64,000 nt of DNA, from positions 1-64,000 of the forward strand of contig NZ_JACSDI010000023.1 in the NCBI RefSeq assembly GCF_022410515.1, read 5' to 3'. This document shows positions 17,791 through 26,234 of this stretch, piece after piece. Made by a program: the position numbers and the translations under genes. Source of the stretch: Shewanella cutis. GTDB lineage: Bacteria > Pseudomonadota > Gammaproteobacteria > Enterobacterales > Shewanellaceae. How positions within the stretch are numbered: the stretch's first letter is position 1; every line of letters begins with the position of its first letter. Under the pieces are notes generated by a model. It was given only the letters and a program-made list of their open reading frames with translations. It did not search any database and was not told the DNA's origin.

Positions 17791-18146
17791 ATGACAAATA
17801 GAAAAATGCTAAAAAAGCTGAATTAATTCAGTTGCTAAGCAAATATCCTGATACTGCGGAGATTGTTTTAACTGTCACTCAAGCAGATATAGACCGTAAT
17901 CCGCCAGTTGATATTGCGGGAGTTTCGGTGCGCGAGCTACGGTTGCCTAGCGACCATTTGTATGACGCCGATGAAAACTGTATTGCACTTCAAGTTTGGT
18001 GATAGAGCGGAATCTCGTATACATAAAGTTCCAAACGGCGAGCCTGCTTATACCACTCATTGTATGAGTTGTGGCCACGGCTAAAGTTATACGGAAAATG
18101 ATGACATTCCTGATGTGGTGAGCATAAAGAATATTCAATTTTAAAC
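17791..18146 (+). pseudogene. small frameshifted gene of unknown function
   Basis: ATG 17791 opens MTNRKMLKK and stops after three more codons. A minus-one slip on A-AAA-AAG (17810-17816) joins it to a frame reading AELIQLLSKYPDTAEIVLTV and on to ADENCIALQVW. A third frame from about 17970 reads KFGDRAESRIHKVPNGEPAY, then HCMSCGHG, a stop, and NIQF at 18144. The fragments look like one or two decayed plasmid genes. See the finding on possible frameshifting. Confidence 0.4.
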
Positions 18147-18191
18147 ATTAATAGCCTCAAAGGGCGCTTCGATTAGAACGGGATAAGTTGA

Positions 18192-18596
18192 ATGTTCAAT
18201 TTCTTTAGAAGAAAACCGCAGATCCCTATCCCCGTTATAGATAGAGTTTCCGAAGAGCTTCAACTTTACAATCCCCAACACCAAGGCCCCGTAACGGACT
18301 ATCGTTTTTACGCCAATTCCATATATATAGGTTCGGTTAGAACTGAACTATGGAAAGAGGATAACCTGTTGTTAGTTCATAATATTAGAGCCTCTAATAC
18401 TAGGGTAAAAAATGGTACGGCTATAGTCTGTTGGTTGGTGTCGAACTCGACTGAAATGATACAACCCGTTCATGTTATCCATAATGGGTTAGGTTTCTGG
18501 ATTAAGTTGAAGAAGATTTGGCCTAGTCGCATTATTGACATTGATTTGCGAGCTAGCGAATATTGGTATTTGCTTGAAAAAAGGAAAGATATTTGA
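18192..18596 (+). CDS. hypothetical protein
   Basis: 134 residues, no recognised family. The N-terminus is basic (MFNFFRRKP), the middle beta-rich, and there is no signal peptide. AACGGGATAAGTTGA precedes the ATG. The stop overlaps the start of the endonuclease gene by 4 bp, so the two are translationally coupled. Confidence 0.6.
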   Translation: MFNFFRRKPQIPIPVIDRVSEELQLYNPQHQGPVTDYRFYANSIYIGSVRTELWKEDNLLLVHNIRASNTRVKNGTAIVCWLVSNSTEMIQPVHVIHNGLGFWIKLKKIWPSRIIDIDLRASEYWYLLEKRKDI

Positions 18597-19324
18597 AGCG
18601 CTTATTCACTTTTATTGTTGTACTTTCACCTTTCTTTGCTGTTGCTTCCAATACGACTATTCAGTCGTTTTATCAGGCTAAAAAACAGTTGTTATCCGTC
18701 TATCAAAACCATCGTGAAACCCTCTATTGTGGGGCGATATTTGACGCAAAAGGACTGGTGACTCCACCGCTAGGCTTTACCACTCAAACGCACGTTGCCC
18801 GCGCTAAAAAAATTGAGTGGGAGCATGTGGTTCCTGCCGAAAATTTTGGCAAGGCATTTTCTGAGTGGCGTGATGGCCATCCGCAATGTGTAGATAGTAA
18901 AGGTAAATCATTCAAGGGCCGTAACTGTGCCGAAAAAATGAATATTGAATATCGATATATGCAAGCCGATATGCACAACCTGTTTCCGGCTATTGGCGCG
19001 GTTAACGCGCTGCGTAGCAATTACAATTTTGCCCTGTTACCGTCGGCAAAATCGGATTTCGGAAGCTGTGATATGCGTATCGAGGGAAGCAAAGCACAAC
19101 CGCCTGAAGCGGCCAGAGGGCGCATAGCTCGGAGTTATTTATACATGGAACAAGCATATTCGACCTATTCGATGAGTAAGCAGCAACGGCAGTTAATGAG
19201 TGCCTGGGATAAGCAATATCCAGTAAGTGTCCAAGAGTGTCAGCGAGCTAAAAAAATTGCCGCTATTCAACTCAATGATAATGAAATTGTTAAAAGTCGC
19301 TGTCAGCAAGCCAATATTTGGTAA
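18593..19324 (+). CDS. periplasmic endonuclease I (EndA/Dns/NucM family)
   Basis: 243 residues with a signal peptide (MKRLFTFIVVLSPFFAVAS). The catalytic beta-beta-alpha-metal segment EWEHVVPAENFG is followed by GRNCAEK and by NLFPAIGAVNALRSNY, all diagnostic of endonuclease I. The enzyme degrades DNA non-specifically in the periplasm. On a plasmid it could reduce entry of competing DNA, which is an inference. It overlaps the preceding hypothetical gene by 4 bp. Confidence 0.92.
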   Translation: MKRLFTFIVVLSPFFAVASNTTIQSFYQAKKQLLSVYQNHRETLYCGAIFDAKGLVTPPLGFTTQTHVARAKKIEWEHVVPAENFGKAFSEWRDGHPQCVDSKGKSFKGRNCAEKMNIEYRYMQADMHNLFPAIGAVNALRSNYNFALLPSAKSDFGSCDMRIEGSKAQPPEAARGRIARSYLYMEQAYSTYSMSKQQRQLMSAWDKQYPVSVQECQRAKKIAAIQLNDNEIVKSRCQQANIW

Positions 19325-19340
19325 ATATCCTCGAGAAACT

Positions 19341-19574
19341 ATGAATTATATTGATAATAACACCTTGTCAGAGCTCGATTTCTTTTGGCTTAGAAAGTTT
19401 AAGGCCAGTAAATGTTTAGATACGTTGTTAATCCAAGTGACTGGCGCTGAACGTAAAATTGAAGAAAATCCAGCACTAAATCATGCTCAAAAGTTTGAAA
19501 ATCTGACCTCAATTAATACGGCGTTTTGCATTCGCGAAATGGAAGTTAAACAGCTTACCGGCGAGTGGTCTTAG
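19341..19574 (+). CDS. Hha/YmoA-like small protein
   Basis: 77 residues from ATG 19341 (GAGAAACT upstream). The pattern LSELDFFWLRKFKASKCLDT resembles Hha's LTKTDYLMRLRKC-TTIDTLE, and NTAFCIREMEVKQL resembles AADHRLAELTMNKL. Hha-like proteins pair with H-NS to silence horizontally acquired genes, and many conjugative plasmids carry one. The similarity was judged by eye and is modest. Confidence 0.5.
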   Translation: MNYIDNNTLSELDFFWLRKFKASKCLDTLLIQVTGAERKIEENPALNHAQKFENLTSINTAFCIREMEVKQLTGEWS

Positions 19575-19803
19575 CCCTGGGCGTTCCCTTCGGGCGGGCT
19601 TTTCGCTTCGCTCCCCACGATAACTTGGTCCACTGGCGGCAAGCAAGCTTGCCGTGGCCCTACGTTCCTGCTTGCCAATCCCTAACGCAACACCAAAAAA
19701 AGCCCCAAACAAAAGCAAATATCAACGTCCTAAAGCACTGTCCGGTTCATTGCTGGCTAAAGTGTGAGTAAGCCTGCGCTTCTCTATCGCTTGTCATCGT
19801 TTT
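19575..19803. repeat. leader block, copy 1 (shared with 23455 and 26020)
   Basis: GGGCGTTCCCTTCGGGCGGG through CTTGCCAATCCCTAACGCAAC is almost identical in all three copies. It includes the small hairpin GGCAAGCaaGCTTGCC at 19638-19653. Each copy lies upstream of the long hairpin and a leading-region gene. No gene is supported inside it. Confidence 0.8.
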
Positions 19804-19961
19804 CCTGTCAATACCGTTCTCGTCTGCGCTGTCACTTCTCATCTGTCTCATTTCACAACCTGCCCGCCAAGGGAAGCTTCGCCGCTGCGCGCCCTTGTCT
19901 GTCAGAACATGAAATGAGTCAGGAAGTTAGGCGAAGACGAGAACGATATTTAAACGACAGG
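19804..19961 (+). promoter_or_regulatory. long imperfect hairpin upstream of the ParB-like gene (candidate single-stranded promoter)
   Basis: The arm 19804-19855 (CCTGTC...CGTTCTCGTCT...CTCATTTCA) pairs with 19910-19961 over about 52 positions, interrupted by bulges. The loop carries an inner AAGGG/CCCTT stem. The base of the hairpin is 12 nt before the ATG at 19973, with AGGGGAAACAAGCA as ribosome binding site. Frpo in F folds on the entering single strand into such a bulged stem that RNA polymerase reads as a promoter. Equivalent hairpins with different arm sequences occur at 23670 and 26235. Confidence 0.6.
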
Positions 19962-19972
19962 GGAAACAAGCA

Positions 19973-21847
19973 ATGACAAACTCAATCCAAGCGCAAGCAA
20001 CTCACACTAAAGCCATCCATTCACCCGCCAGCCAAAAGACTAAAGCAGGCTCTCCCAAGCCCGATATCGCCCAAAAATCGGCTACTGCGGCTAATTCCGT
20101 GGTGGCGTTGGCGACAACAACGAAGCCTGTACTAATGCAGTTGCAAATCAACCAACTGGTGTTATCTGATTTGAACGTGCGTAAAGAGGGTGCATCAACG
20201 GCTGATGATGAACAGTTATATGCCTCCATTTTGGCGCATGGCGTTTTACAAAACTTGTTAGTCGAACCCCAAAATGCACAAGGTTTATATCCGGTATTGG
20301 GCGGGGGGCGCAGACTTAAACAGCTCATTAAAGCGGTCAAAAATAATAAGCTCAAACCGACAACGCTGGTGCCTGTTAAGTTGCTCACGGAGGAAGAAGT
20401 CGCCAAATTTGCCACGGAGCTATCACTCACTGAAAACTTTATGCGTGCCAATATGCATCCAGTCGATGAATTTTACGCCTTTGCTAACATGGTGAATAAG
20501 GGCGCTAGCATTGACGAGGTTGCGGCAAGGTTTGGCGTAAAGGCTAAATTTGTCCAACAACGTATGAAGTTAAGCATGGTCGCGCCTGTCGTGCTCGAGG
20601 CATATAAAGCAGGGAAAGTGTCGCTTGATATCGTGATAGTATTCACGATTGCTAGCCTCGAAAAACAAGTTGAAGTGTGGGAAATGGTTGGTGATAGACG
20701 CTACAACGAAAACCAATTCCGCAATATGCTCAAAGAGACCGCTGTCGATGCCGAGCACTATTTGGCTCAGTTTGTTGGCCAAGATGAATATGAAAAGGCG
20801 GGAGGGGTGATAACCACGGATTTATTCAGTGATGAAGTCTATCTTGATGATAAAGCGTTGCTTGAGTCCTTAGCGACCGCGAAATTGGAGATTGAAGCGG
20901 CAAAGCTAATCGCACAGGGCTGGAAGTGGACACAGATTAAGTTGGTTTCTGAATTTGATGATATTGCAGGGTTTGGCCGTCTTACCTTAAAAGAAGGGGA
21001 GTATGATGCCGCTGAAATGGCGTTTGCAGGGTGTCTGTTAGTGCTGGAGAGATATAACTCAAGGCCTGTGAGTATCTATAAGGGCTTAGTACATAAAGAC
21101 GATAAAAAAGCGCTGGCGCAATTCCAATCCAGTGTGCAATCAGGCAATAACGATGGTGAAGTCAAAAAAATTGAACTGAAGGACGTGAGCGGCTATTCCG
21201 CTGCACTCAATGACGATTTACGCGCACAGCGCCTGATTATCGCCAAACATGCGTTAATGAGTGCGCCAAGCGTTGCGCTTGATACATTGCATTTCTCTGT
21301 CTGTGTGAGTGTGTTCTCGGACGCTCATTATGGCGGTCGTCCACTACATTTGAGCATTAATGACACTACGTGTCACCCTAAAGCTGGAACGCTTACTGAT
21401 AACAAAGCGGTGCAACTGATTGAGGGGGTTAAAGCCAGCCTTAATTTAGCGTGGGTTAGTCTGCCAACGGTAACTGAACGGCTTAATGCCTTTTGCGCCC
21501 TCGATGTTAAAGAGAAAGAAAAACAGGTGGCGTTCGCTACGGCCTCGATGCTCGAGGCATCTATTGATAGTAGTCATGCCGCAGCAGAGGCGGTGATTTC
21601 AAAACTCGATGTGAAATGGTCTAACTACTGGCGCCCAACGGCTGACACTTTCTTTAAGCGGGTGAGTGCGACTTGTTTAATTGACATGGCCAAACCTGTC
21701 ATGGGCGAACAATGGGTATTACAAGCCGCTGCGCTTAAGAAAAAAGATTTGGCCATCCAGCTTGATAGCTTAGTGAACGGTGAGCGAAAAGGGCTAGATG
21801 ATGCCCAAAAAGCTTACTTTGATACCTTGATGCCAACAGGTTTTTAA
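19973..21847 (+). CDS. large ParB-like leading-region protein
   Basis: 624 residues. After a 32-residue N-terminus similar to those of the genes at 23832 and 26397, a ParB/Srx nuclease-like domain spans about 50-160 (VLSDLNVRKEG, ILAHGVLQNL, YPVLGGGRRLKQL, ELSLTENFMRANMHPVDEF), followed by a KorB-type helix-turn-helix (SIDEVAARFGVKAKFVQQRM). The long C-terminal half has no motif I know. F-like plasmids carry a comparable ParB-like gene between ssb and psiB. It is not the partner of the real parA at 59.7 kb. Confidence 0.82.
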   Translation: MTNSIQAQATHTKAIHSPASQKTKAGSPKPDIAQKSATAANSVVALATTTKPVLMQLQINQLVLSDLNVRKEGASTADDEQLYASILAHGVLQNLLVEPQNAQGLYPVLGGGRRLKQLIKAVKNNKLKPTTLVPVKLLTEEEVAKFATELSLTENFMRANMHPVDEFYAFANMVNKGASIDEVAARFGVKAKFVQQRMKLSMVAPVVLEAYKAGKVSLDIVIVFTIASLEKQVEVWEMVGDRRYNENQFRNMLKETAVDAEHYLAQFVGQDEYEKAGGVITTDLFSDEVYLDDKALLESLATAKLEIEAAKLIAQGWKWTQIKLVSEFDDIAGFGRLTLKEGEYDAAEMAFAGCLLVLERYNSRPVSIYKGLVHKDDKKALAQFQSSVQSGNNDGEVKKIELKDVSGYSAALNDDLRAQRLIIAKHALMSAPSVALDTLHFSVCVSVFSDAHYGGRPLHLSINDTTCHPKAGTLTDNKAVQLIEGVKASLNLAWVSLPTVTERLNAFCALDVKEKEKQVAFATASMLEASIDSSHAAAEAVISKLDVKWSNYWRPTADTFFKRVSATCLIDMAKPVMGEQWVLQAAALKKKDLAIQLDSLVNGERKGLDDAQKAYFDTLMPTGF

Positions 21848-21973
21848 GCCGCATATTGATGCAGATTTACCTTGTTAATTCAGGGTAAATCTGAGCAAAA
21901 ATTAACTCAATAAATTGCTTTGTATGTGTATGCGTGTGTATAGTGATTCAACGGTTAATGCAGAGGTATTACA

Positions 21974-22429
21974 ATGCTATTTATGGTCGGGATCGAAAGC
22001 CCTGCTGATGAAACTCAGGCGTTTGGTATCGTTATCCCCGTGTTTGAACAATTAGGCTATGGCTGTTTTTCGGCGGCGGATAGCCAAGAAGAAATCTTGT
22101 TTAAGGCTAAGGAAGCCATTTTATTAATGGCCGAGGAAGTGATTAACGATGGTCATTTAGTTGATAGCTTGAATGAAGGGTATCGCGACTATCAGGCATT
22201 GCATCCCAAGTTCGACCAATGGCTGGCCTTAGAGGTGCCGCTAGAGGCGCTTAAAGCGAAACAAAAACGCCTCAATATCACGCTATCTGAATCACAGCTT
22301 GCTCGAATTGACAGCTTTGTGGCGTTTCATAGCGAGTTTAAAGACCGTTCTGACTTCTTGGCCAAGGCGGCTGATAAGTTAATGAACAGCGCAGAGTCAA
22401 TAAGATCGTGTTCAAAAGTGGGAGATTGA
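21974..22429 (+). CDS. HicB-like protein (solitary)
   Basis: 151 residues. Residues 1-70 follow the HicB fold (FGIVIPVFEQLGYGCFSAAD, SQEEILFKAKEAILLMAEE), and RLNITLSESQLARIDSFV plus FKDRSDFLAKAADKL is the C-terminal ribbon-helix-helix usual in HicB. No HicA-type toxin gene lies beside it, so it may act as a regulator or a counter-toxin. AGAGGTATTACA precedes the start. Confidence 0.75.
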   Translation: MLFMVGIESPADETQAFGIVIPVFEQLGYGCFSAADSQEEILFKAKEAILLMAEEVINDGHLVDSLNEGYRDYQALHPKFDQWLALEVPLEALKAKQKRLNITLSESQLARIDSFVAFHSEFKDRSDFLAKAADKLMNSAESIRSCSKVGD

Positions 22430-22430
22430 T

Positions 22431-22919
22431 ATGGGCAAAGTAACCGGTATTCCATTTTCACAGGTGAAAGCGCAGCTTATGGATAATCCCGAGGTTGTCG
22501 CAGCCTATGACCAAGCAGAACTAGCCGATGAACCGATCCACATTATTCCAGTGCAACACAGTGAGGGCGTTATCATGCCAATCAACAATATCGTGAGCTG
22601 TTCTCGTGAGGGGCAACACGTATATTTTTCCTTTGTGAATCTGTTTGCTGGCCACAATTATCCCGTGACGATGATTTTTATGCCCTCTGGCGCGGTGAAT
22701 GTCGTTGTCGGTGGGGCACAGTATCGATGCCAAGCCAATCAAGTGCAACGTGTCATCGATGAGTCTGGCATTGAGCCAGAGGACTTAGCGAGTCTGAAAT
22801 ACTCAATAGAAGCCGGTGAGCTAGGTTTTTATATTCCTGCCGATGTTCACGAACAGCTTCAAGAGCATCCTGAGTTTCAAAAATATCGCATCATTGAGCG
22901 GGAAGATGATGAAGTCTGA
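22431..22919 (+). CDS. hypothetical protein
   Basis: 162 residues, not recognised. It starts 1 bp after the HicB-like stop, so the two are coupled. The N-terminal MGKVTGIPFSQVKAQLMDNP followed by EVVAAYDQAE resembles the first helix of some antitoxin or adaptor proteins; the rest is beta-rich and acidic at the C-terminus. No membrane segment. Confidence 0.6.
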   Translation: MGKVTGIPFSQVKAQLMDNPEVVAAYDQAELADEPIHIIPVQHSEGVIMPINNIVSCSREGQHVYFSFVNLFAGHNYPVTMIFMPSGAVNVVVGGAQYRCQANQVQRVIDESGIEPEDLASLKYSIEAGELGFYIPADVHEQLQEHPEFQKYRIIEREDDEV

Positions 22920-22934
22920 GGGAGAAATGGCATT

Positions 22935-23156
22935 ATGTCTCAACGTGCGATAGAGATAGTGAAAATTGGTGATCTCAAATCCATTAAACAAGGGGATGTG
23001 TTTGAATGGTGTATCGATTACGAGGAATTTCAATGGCGTCAGGGGGATAATTTCCTTAGAAGTCGCGCCAGCGCGACTGCTCCTTGGGAAATTTGGCCGC
23101 TGGCCAACAGCACTAAAACCGCAGCCAAGAGCAAAGTGTTTAAGCTCATTAAGTGA
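22935..23156 (+). CDS. small hypothetical protein
   Basis: 73 residues (MSQRAIEIVKIGDLKSIKQG start) with a good ribosome binding site (GAGGGAGAAATGGCATT). Tryptophan-rich centre, no family seen. Lies in the same run as the HicB-like and hypothetical genes and ends 9 bp before the next small gene. Confidence 0.5.
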   Translation: MSQRAIEIVKIGDLKSIKQGDVFEWCIDYEEFQWRQGDNFLRSRASATAPWEIWPLANSTKTAAKSKVFKLIK

Positions 23157-23165
23157 AAGGACAAT

Positions 23166-23279
23166 ATGATGGCTTTGTTAAATAACGCATTATTAGTGAT
23201 TTGTTGGCTGTTTATCGCCATTTCAGCAATCTATTTCGTTGCTGCCGCATTCAGGCTCGTTTTTGTTGGCCGTCAGTAG
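23166..23279 (+). CDS. 37-residue single-pass membrane protein
   Basis: ATG 23166 with GAAAGGACAAT just upstream. The product starts MMALLNNALLVICWLFIAI and ends AAAFRLVFVGRQ, one membrane helix with a basic C-terminus. It ends 43 bp before a terminator and looks like the last gene of the 21974 run. Too short for most gene finders; no family assigned. Confidence 0.5.
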   Translation: MMALLNNALLVICWLFIAISAIYFVAAAFRLVFVGRQ

Positions 23280-23321
23280 ACTTTCAGTATTTCCCCATAT
23301 TCCCCCGAAAAAACGATTCAA

Positions 23322-23343
23322 GCGGCGGCTACGCCGCCCTTTT
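23322..23343 (+). terminator. rho-independent terminator
   Basis: AGCGGCGGC tac GCCGCCCTTTT, a GC-rich stem with CTTTT tail, ends the 21974-23279 run and opens the repeated cassette. Confidence 0.85.
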
Positions 23344-23669
23344 GAGTTTATCTGACAATACCCCTTAGCGTTTAAGTCAACGTGAGTTGGCGGCTCATTT
23401 ATTCGTTTTTAGGGTGGGGTTTTGTGCTCTGGCCAATGTAATTGAAAAGCCAATGATGCCCTTAGGCGTTCCCTTCGGTCGGGCTTTTCGCTTCGCTCCC
23501 GCGATAACTTGGTCCACTGGTGGCAAGCAAGCTTGCCGTGGCCCTAAGTTCCTGCTTGCCAATCCCTAACGCAACATCAAAGCAAAACCACCGAGCACAG
23601 TCTTACTCACTGCGCGGCAAGTGTGGCTAAGCTGGTCGTTCATTTCACCATGGTGGCCGCTCCTGGTGC

Positions 23670-23808
23670 TATCCCTTTCGTTTACGCTTCCGTCTTAATC
23701 TGTCGCTCACCACAACCCGCTTGCCAAGGGTTCGCTTCGCCGCTGCGCGCCCTTGTCAATCAGAACGATGGCGAGCGAGCAGGACGTCAGGCGAAAACGA
23801 AGATGATA
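23670..23808 (+). promoter_or_regulatory. long imperfect hairpin, copy 2 (candidate single-stranded promoter)
   Basis: Arm 23670-23712 (TATC...TTCGTTTACGC...GTC...CGCTCACCA) pairs with 23769-23808. Compared with copy 1 many arm positions differ, yet both sides change together (CTCATTTCA/TGAAATGAG there, CGCTCACCA/TGGCGAGCG here). ATG at 23832 follows 24 nt after the stem. Confidence 0.6.
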
Positions 23809-23831
23809 GACCCCAAACGGAGCAAGCAGCC

Positions 23832-24422
23832 ATGACACACTCAATCACTACCCCAGTAAGCCACACTAAGCCTTTCAGCGAGCAAGCCAGCTTACAAGCG
23901 ACAAGCAGGCTCTCCAAAGACGATATTCAACAGCAAAAAAGGGGCGAGTTGACGATTATTGTTTTAACTGAAATGAATTTCTTTCACTTCTGCGGCCTCG
24001 GACTGGAAGGGGTGGCAAATGAAGCATGGTATCCCTACTCACAGGGGGTGTTGTTTGAAGCGGTTGAACGGTTCTTGGTCGCGGCAAAAGTGGCTCAAAA
24101 TGTCGTATCAATCGATCAACCTCGACGCAATGGCGCAAGTATTGATTATCGCGTGCGTTTCAATGTGTTTAGCACTGACAAAAAACGGGTTTCGGTTCGT
24201 TTCCCTGTCGTGATCAAGCATTTTGGCAACGATACGCAATGCCTCTCAGTCGATGAACTAACGAGGGCGTTAAGTCAGAACTATCGAAATAAGCACGTTT
24301 CAATCATGTGGTCTTTACCCTCGGGGATCACATCAACGGTTTATGTGTCGGTGGAGGCTGACGGGGAGATATGCGATTCGTATACACATCATGCCCTTTG
24401 GTTTGTGATGGAAGGGTACTGA
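23832..24422 (+). CDS. leading-region hypothetical protein
   Basis: 196 residues from ATG 23832. The first 31 residues are identical to the ArdC-like protein at 26397 (MTHSITTPVSHTKPFSEQAS...), the rest has no recognised family and is mixed alpha/beta. The longer frame from 23721 runs back through the hairpin and is not a credible start. By position it may be an anti-defence or establishment gene, which is inference only. Confidence 0.7.
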   Translation: MTHSITTPVSHTKPFSEQASLQATSRLSKDDIQQQKRGELTIIVLTEMNFFHFCGLGLEGVANEAWYPYSQGVLFEAVERFLVAAKVAQNVVSIDQPRRNGASIDYRVRFNVFSTDKKRVSVRFPVVIKHFGNDTQCLSVDELTRALSQNYRNKHVSIMWSLPSGITSTVYVSVEADGEICDSYTHHALWFVMEGY

Positions 24423-24697
24423 CTCAAAAACCAACTCCCCCGTTAACTGCAAGCGTTTGAACTATAGAATGAAGCGCATTTATGCTTGATGCATTGGAGT
24501 TGGCACTTTTGAAAACAACTGAATTAAGGTGCCATTTTGTCACCTTAATTGCTTTTTGTTAATTATAAAGGTAGTATAGTAAATGAGGTTATGCCTTATA
24601 TTTCACCGCAATATGTTCCGCTAGTTCAGCACTGAGTGCCAGAATAGTGGCTATTAAAAGTGAGTGCATCTCTTGATGCTAAATAGGAAATAAGCAG
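24423..24697. other. intergenic region with a hairpin and the tacAT promoter
   Basis: TTAAGGTG (24524-24531) and CACCTTAA (24541-24548) form an 8-bp stem followed by TTGCTTTTTG, a probable terminator for 23832. TTAATTATAAAGGTAGTATAGT downstream, split around 24557-24578, suggests a promoter. No gene supported. Confidence 0.5.
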
Positions 24698-24991
24698 ATG
24701 AAAAGTATGACAAATGAACGCATTACCACTCGGGTAAGCATTGAGTCAAAAGAACTGTTAGAGAAAGCGGCTGCGCTCGCTGGTTATGCCAGTATTAACA
24801 GCTTTATTGCGAATACAATGATTTCAGAAGCGAAAAGATTGATCACACAAGAGCATTTTCTGGTGTTATCAAAAAACGATGCTTTAGCTTTTGTGAACGC
24901 TTTAGATGCACCCGTTAAAAGTAACAGTCGGTTTCTTAATGCCGCTCGCAAGCATAAGGAAACGGTAGACAATGAAAATTACCCCATTTGA
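24698..24991 (+). CDS. tacA: TacA-type (DUF1778) antitoxin
   Basis: 97 residues. The ribbon-helix-helix ERITTRVSIESKELLEKAAA plus SINSFIANTMISEAK is typical of DUF1778 antitoxins, with a C-terminal toxin-binding tail. ATG 24698 follows AAATAGGAAATAAGCAG. The end overlaps the GNAT toxin gene by 20 bp, the normal tacAT arrangement. Confidence 0.9.
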   Translation: MKSMTNERITTRVSIESKELLEKAAALAGYASINSFIANTMISEAKRLITQEHFLVLSKNDALAFVNALDAPVKSNSRFLNAARKHKETVDNENYPI

Positions 24992-25481
24992 TAAAAATAA
25001 GCATGACCGTAAGGGTTTTGATTGTGGGAATACAGAGCTAAACAACTACCTGAAATGTATTTCAGGTCAGCATGAAAAGAAAGATATTTCAAGAACATAT
25101 GTTCTTACTTCTGAGTTGAATCCTTCACATATAAAAGGTTATTATTCTATTGCTGTAGCTCAGGTATCACTTTGCGAGTTACCAACCGAAATAGCTAAAA
25201 AATATCCATCTGAAATAACGTGCAGCTTGATAGGTCGAATGGCTGTTAACCATACCTGTCAAAGACAAGGGCTTGGTTCAATATTGCTTATAGACGCAAT
25301 CAAACGAATTATCCAAGCTTCGAGTGCTATACCCATCCCTATGATTATTGTTCAAGCAAAGAACGAAGCTGCTAGACGTTTTTATAGTGAGTTTGGATTT
25401 GTATCCTTCCCTGATAATTATTTGAAACTTATGATGACATTGGCCCACGCTAAAGCGATGTTGAAAGAAGCTGAACATTAA
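24972..25481 (+). CDS. tacT: TacT-type GNAT toxin
   Basis: 169 residues. DRKGFDCGNTELNNYL near the start, an acetyl-CoA loop RQGLGS near residue 98, and ARRFYSEFGF with the catalytic tyrosine near 135 match TacT/AtaT-like acetyltransferases, which acetylate aminoacyl-tRNA and stop translation. It overlaps tacA and is probably co-regulated by the TacA-TacT complex. Lies between two copies of the 600-bp repeat, so loss by recombination is possible. Confidence 0.9.
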   Translation: MKITPFDKNKHDRKGFDCGNTELNNYLKCISGQHEKKDISRTYVLTSELNPSHIKGYYSIAVAQVSLCELPTEIAKKYPSEITCSLIGRMAVNHTCQRQGLGSILLIDAIKRIIQASSAIPIPMIIVQAKNEAARRFYSEFGFVSFPDNYLKLMMTLAHAKAMLKEAEH

Positions 25482-25604
25482 AAAATGAGTAAAATAATTT
25501 AAATTTAGTGATGATGAAACCGCTTTAAATGAGCGGTTCATTGTTGATACTGTTTTGCCAATAGCCTGATAAATAATAGGAATATTCACAGAGCGAGGGA
25601 AACT

Positions 25605-25832
25605 ATGATGCAAAATGCAATGACATTTAAGGGACATCATGGCTCAGTAGAAATCAGCCAAGAGGATAATATTCTGTTTGGGCAGGTGTTATTCATTTCA
25701 CCGTTGATCAACTATGAGGCTGAAACAGCCAAAGGGTTAGAGCAAGCATTTCAAGAGGCGATTAACGCTTATCTTGCTGATTGTGCTCAGCATGACATTC
25801 CGCCAGAGAAAGCCTTGGAAGGGATCGCTTAA
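25605..25832 (+). CDS. HicB-like domain protein, C-terminally short
   Basis: 75 residues (AGAGCGAGGGAAACT upstream). The pattern FKGHHGSVEISQEDNILFGQ and YEAETAKGLEQAFQEAINAYLAD is the HicB/DUF1902 half, but the C-terminal ribbon-helix-helix that normally follows EKAL... is absent. It may be truncated by the cassette that begins 55 bp downstream. No HicA partner is nearby. Confidence 0.7.
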   Translation: MMQNAMTFKGHHGSVEISQEDNILFGQVLFISPLINYEAETAKGLEQAFQEAINAYLADCAQHDIPPEKALEGIA

Positions 25833-25886
25833 TATCAGCCTGAGCCATGTGATTCCCCTGTTAGCTCCCCGCAAAACGCGAAACAA

Positions 25887-25908
25887 GCGGCGGCTTCGCC
25901 GCCCTTTT
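25887..25908 (+). terminator. rho-independent terminator
   Basis: GGCGGC ttc GCCGCC stem followed by CTTTT, after the short HicB-like gene. Confidence 0.85.
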
Positions 25909-26234
25909 GCGTTTATCTGACAATACCCCTTAGCGTTTAAGTCAAAGTGGCTTGGCGGCTCATTTATTCGTTTTTAGGGTGGGGTTTTGTGCTCTGGCCA
26001 ATGTAATTGAAAAGCTAATGATGCCCTTGGGCGTTCCCTTCGGTCGGGCTTTTCGCTTCGCTCCCGCGATAACTTGGTCCACTGGTGGCAAGCAAGCTTG
26101 CCGTGGCCCTAAGTTCCTGCTTGCCAATCCCTAACGCAACATCAAAGCAAAACCACCGAGCACAGTCTTACTCACTGCGCGGCAAGTGTGGCTAAGCTGG
26201 TCGTTCATTTCACCATGGTGGCCGCTCCTGGTGC

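Larger units (their letters stand above)
23322..23924 (+). repeat. leading-region cassette, copy 2 (direct repeat of 25887-26489)
   Basis: About 600 bp nearly identical to 25887-26489 at a constant offset of 2565 bp. In order it contains a terminator, the shared leader block with GGCAAGCaaGCTTGCC (23522-23537), the long hairpin, and the first 31 codons of the gene at 23832. Identity stops inside codon 32, at GACGATAT. Open frames within the leader are low-quality and overlap the hairpins. Confidence 0.92.

Noticed and set aside
20002..20451. Long antisense open frames over the ParB-like, catalase, traI and traB genes
   Set aside because: They mirror codon bias of the genes opposite, lack ribosome binding sites and match no family.
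23387..23835. Short open frames inside the leader repeats (also at 19565, 25952, 26188)
   Set aside because: Identical in several copies because the DNA is repeated; they run through hairpins and have no start signals.
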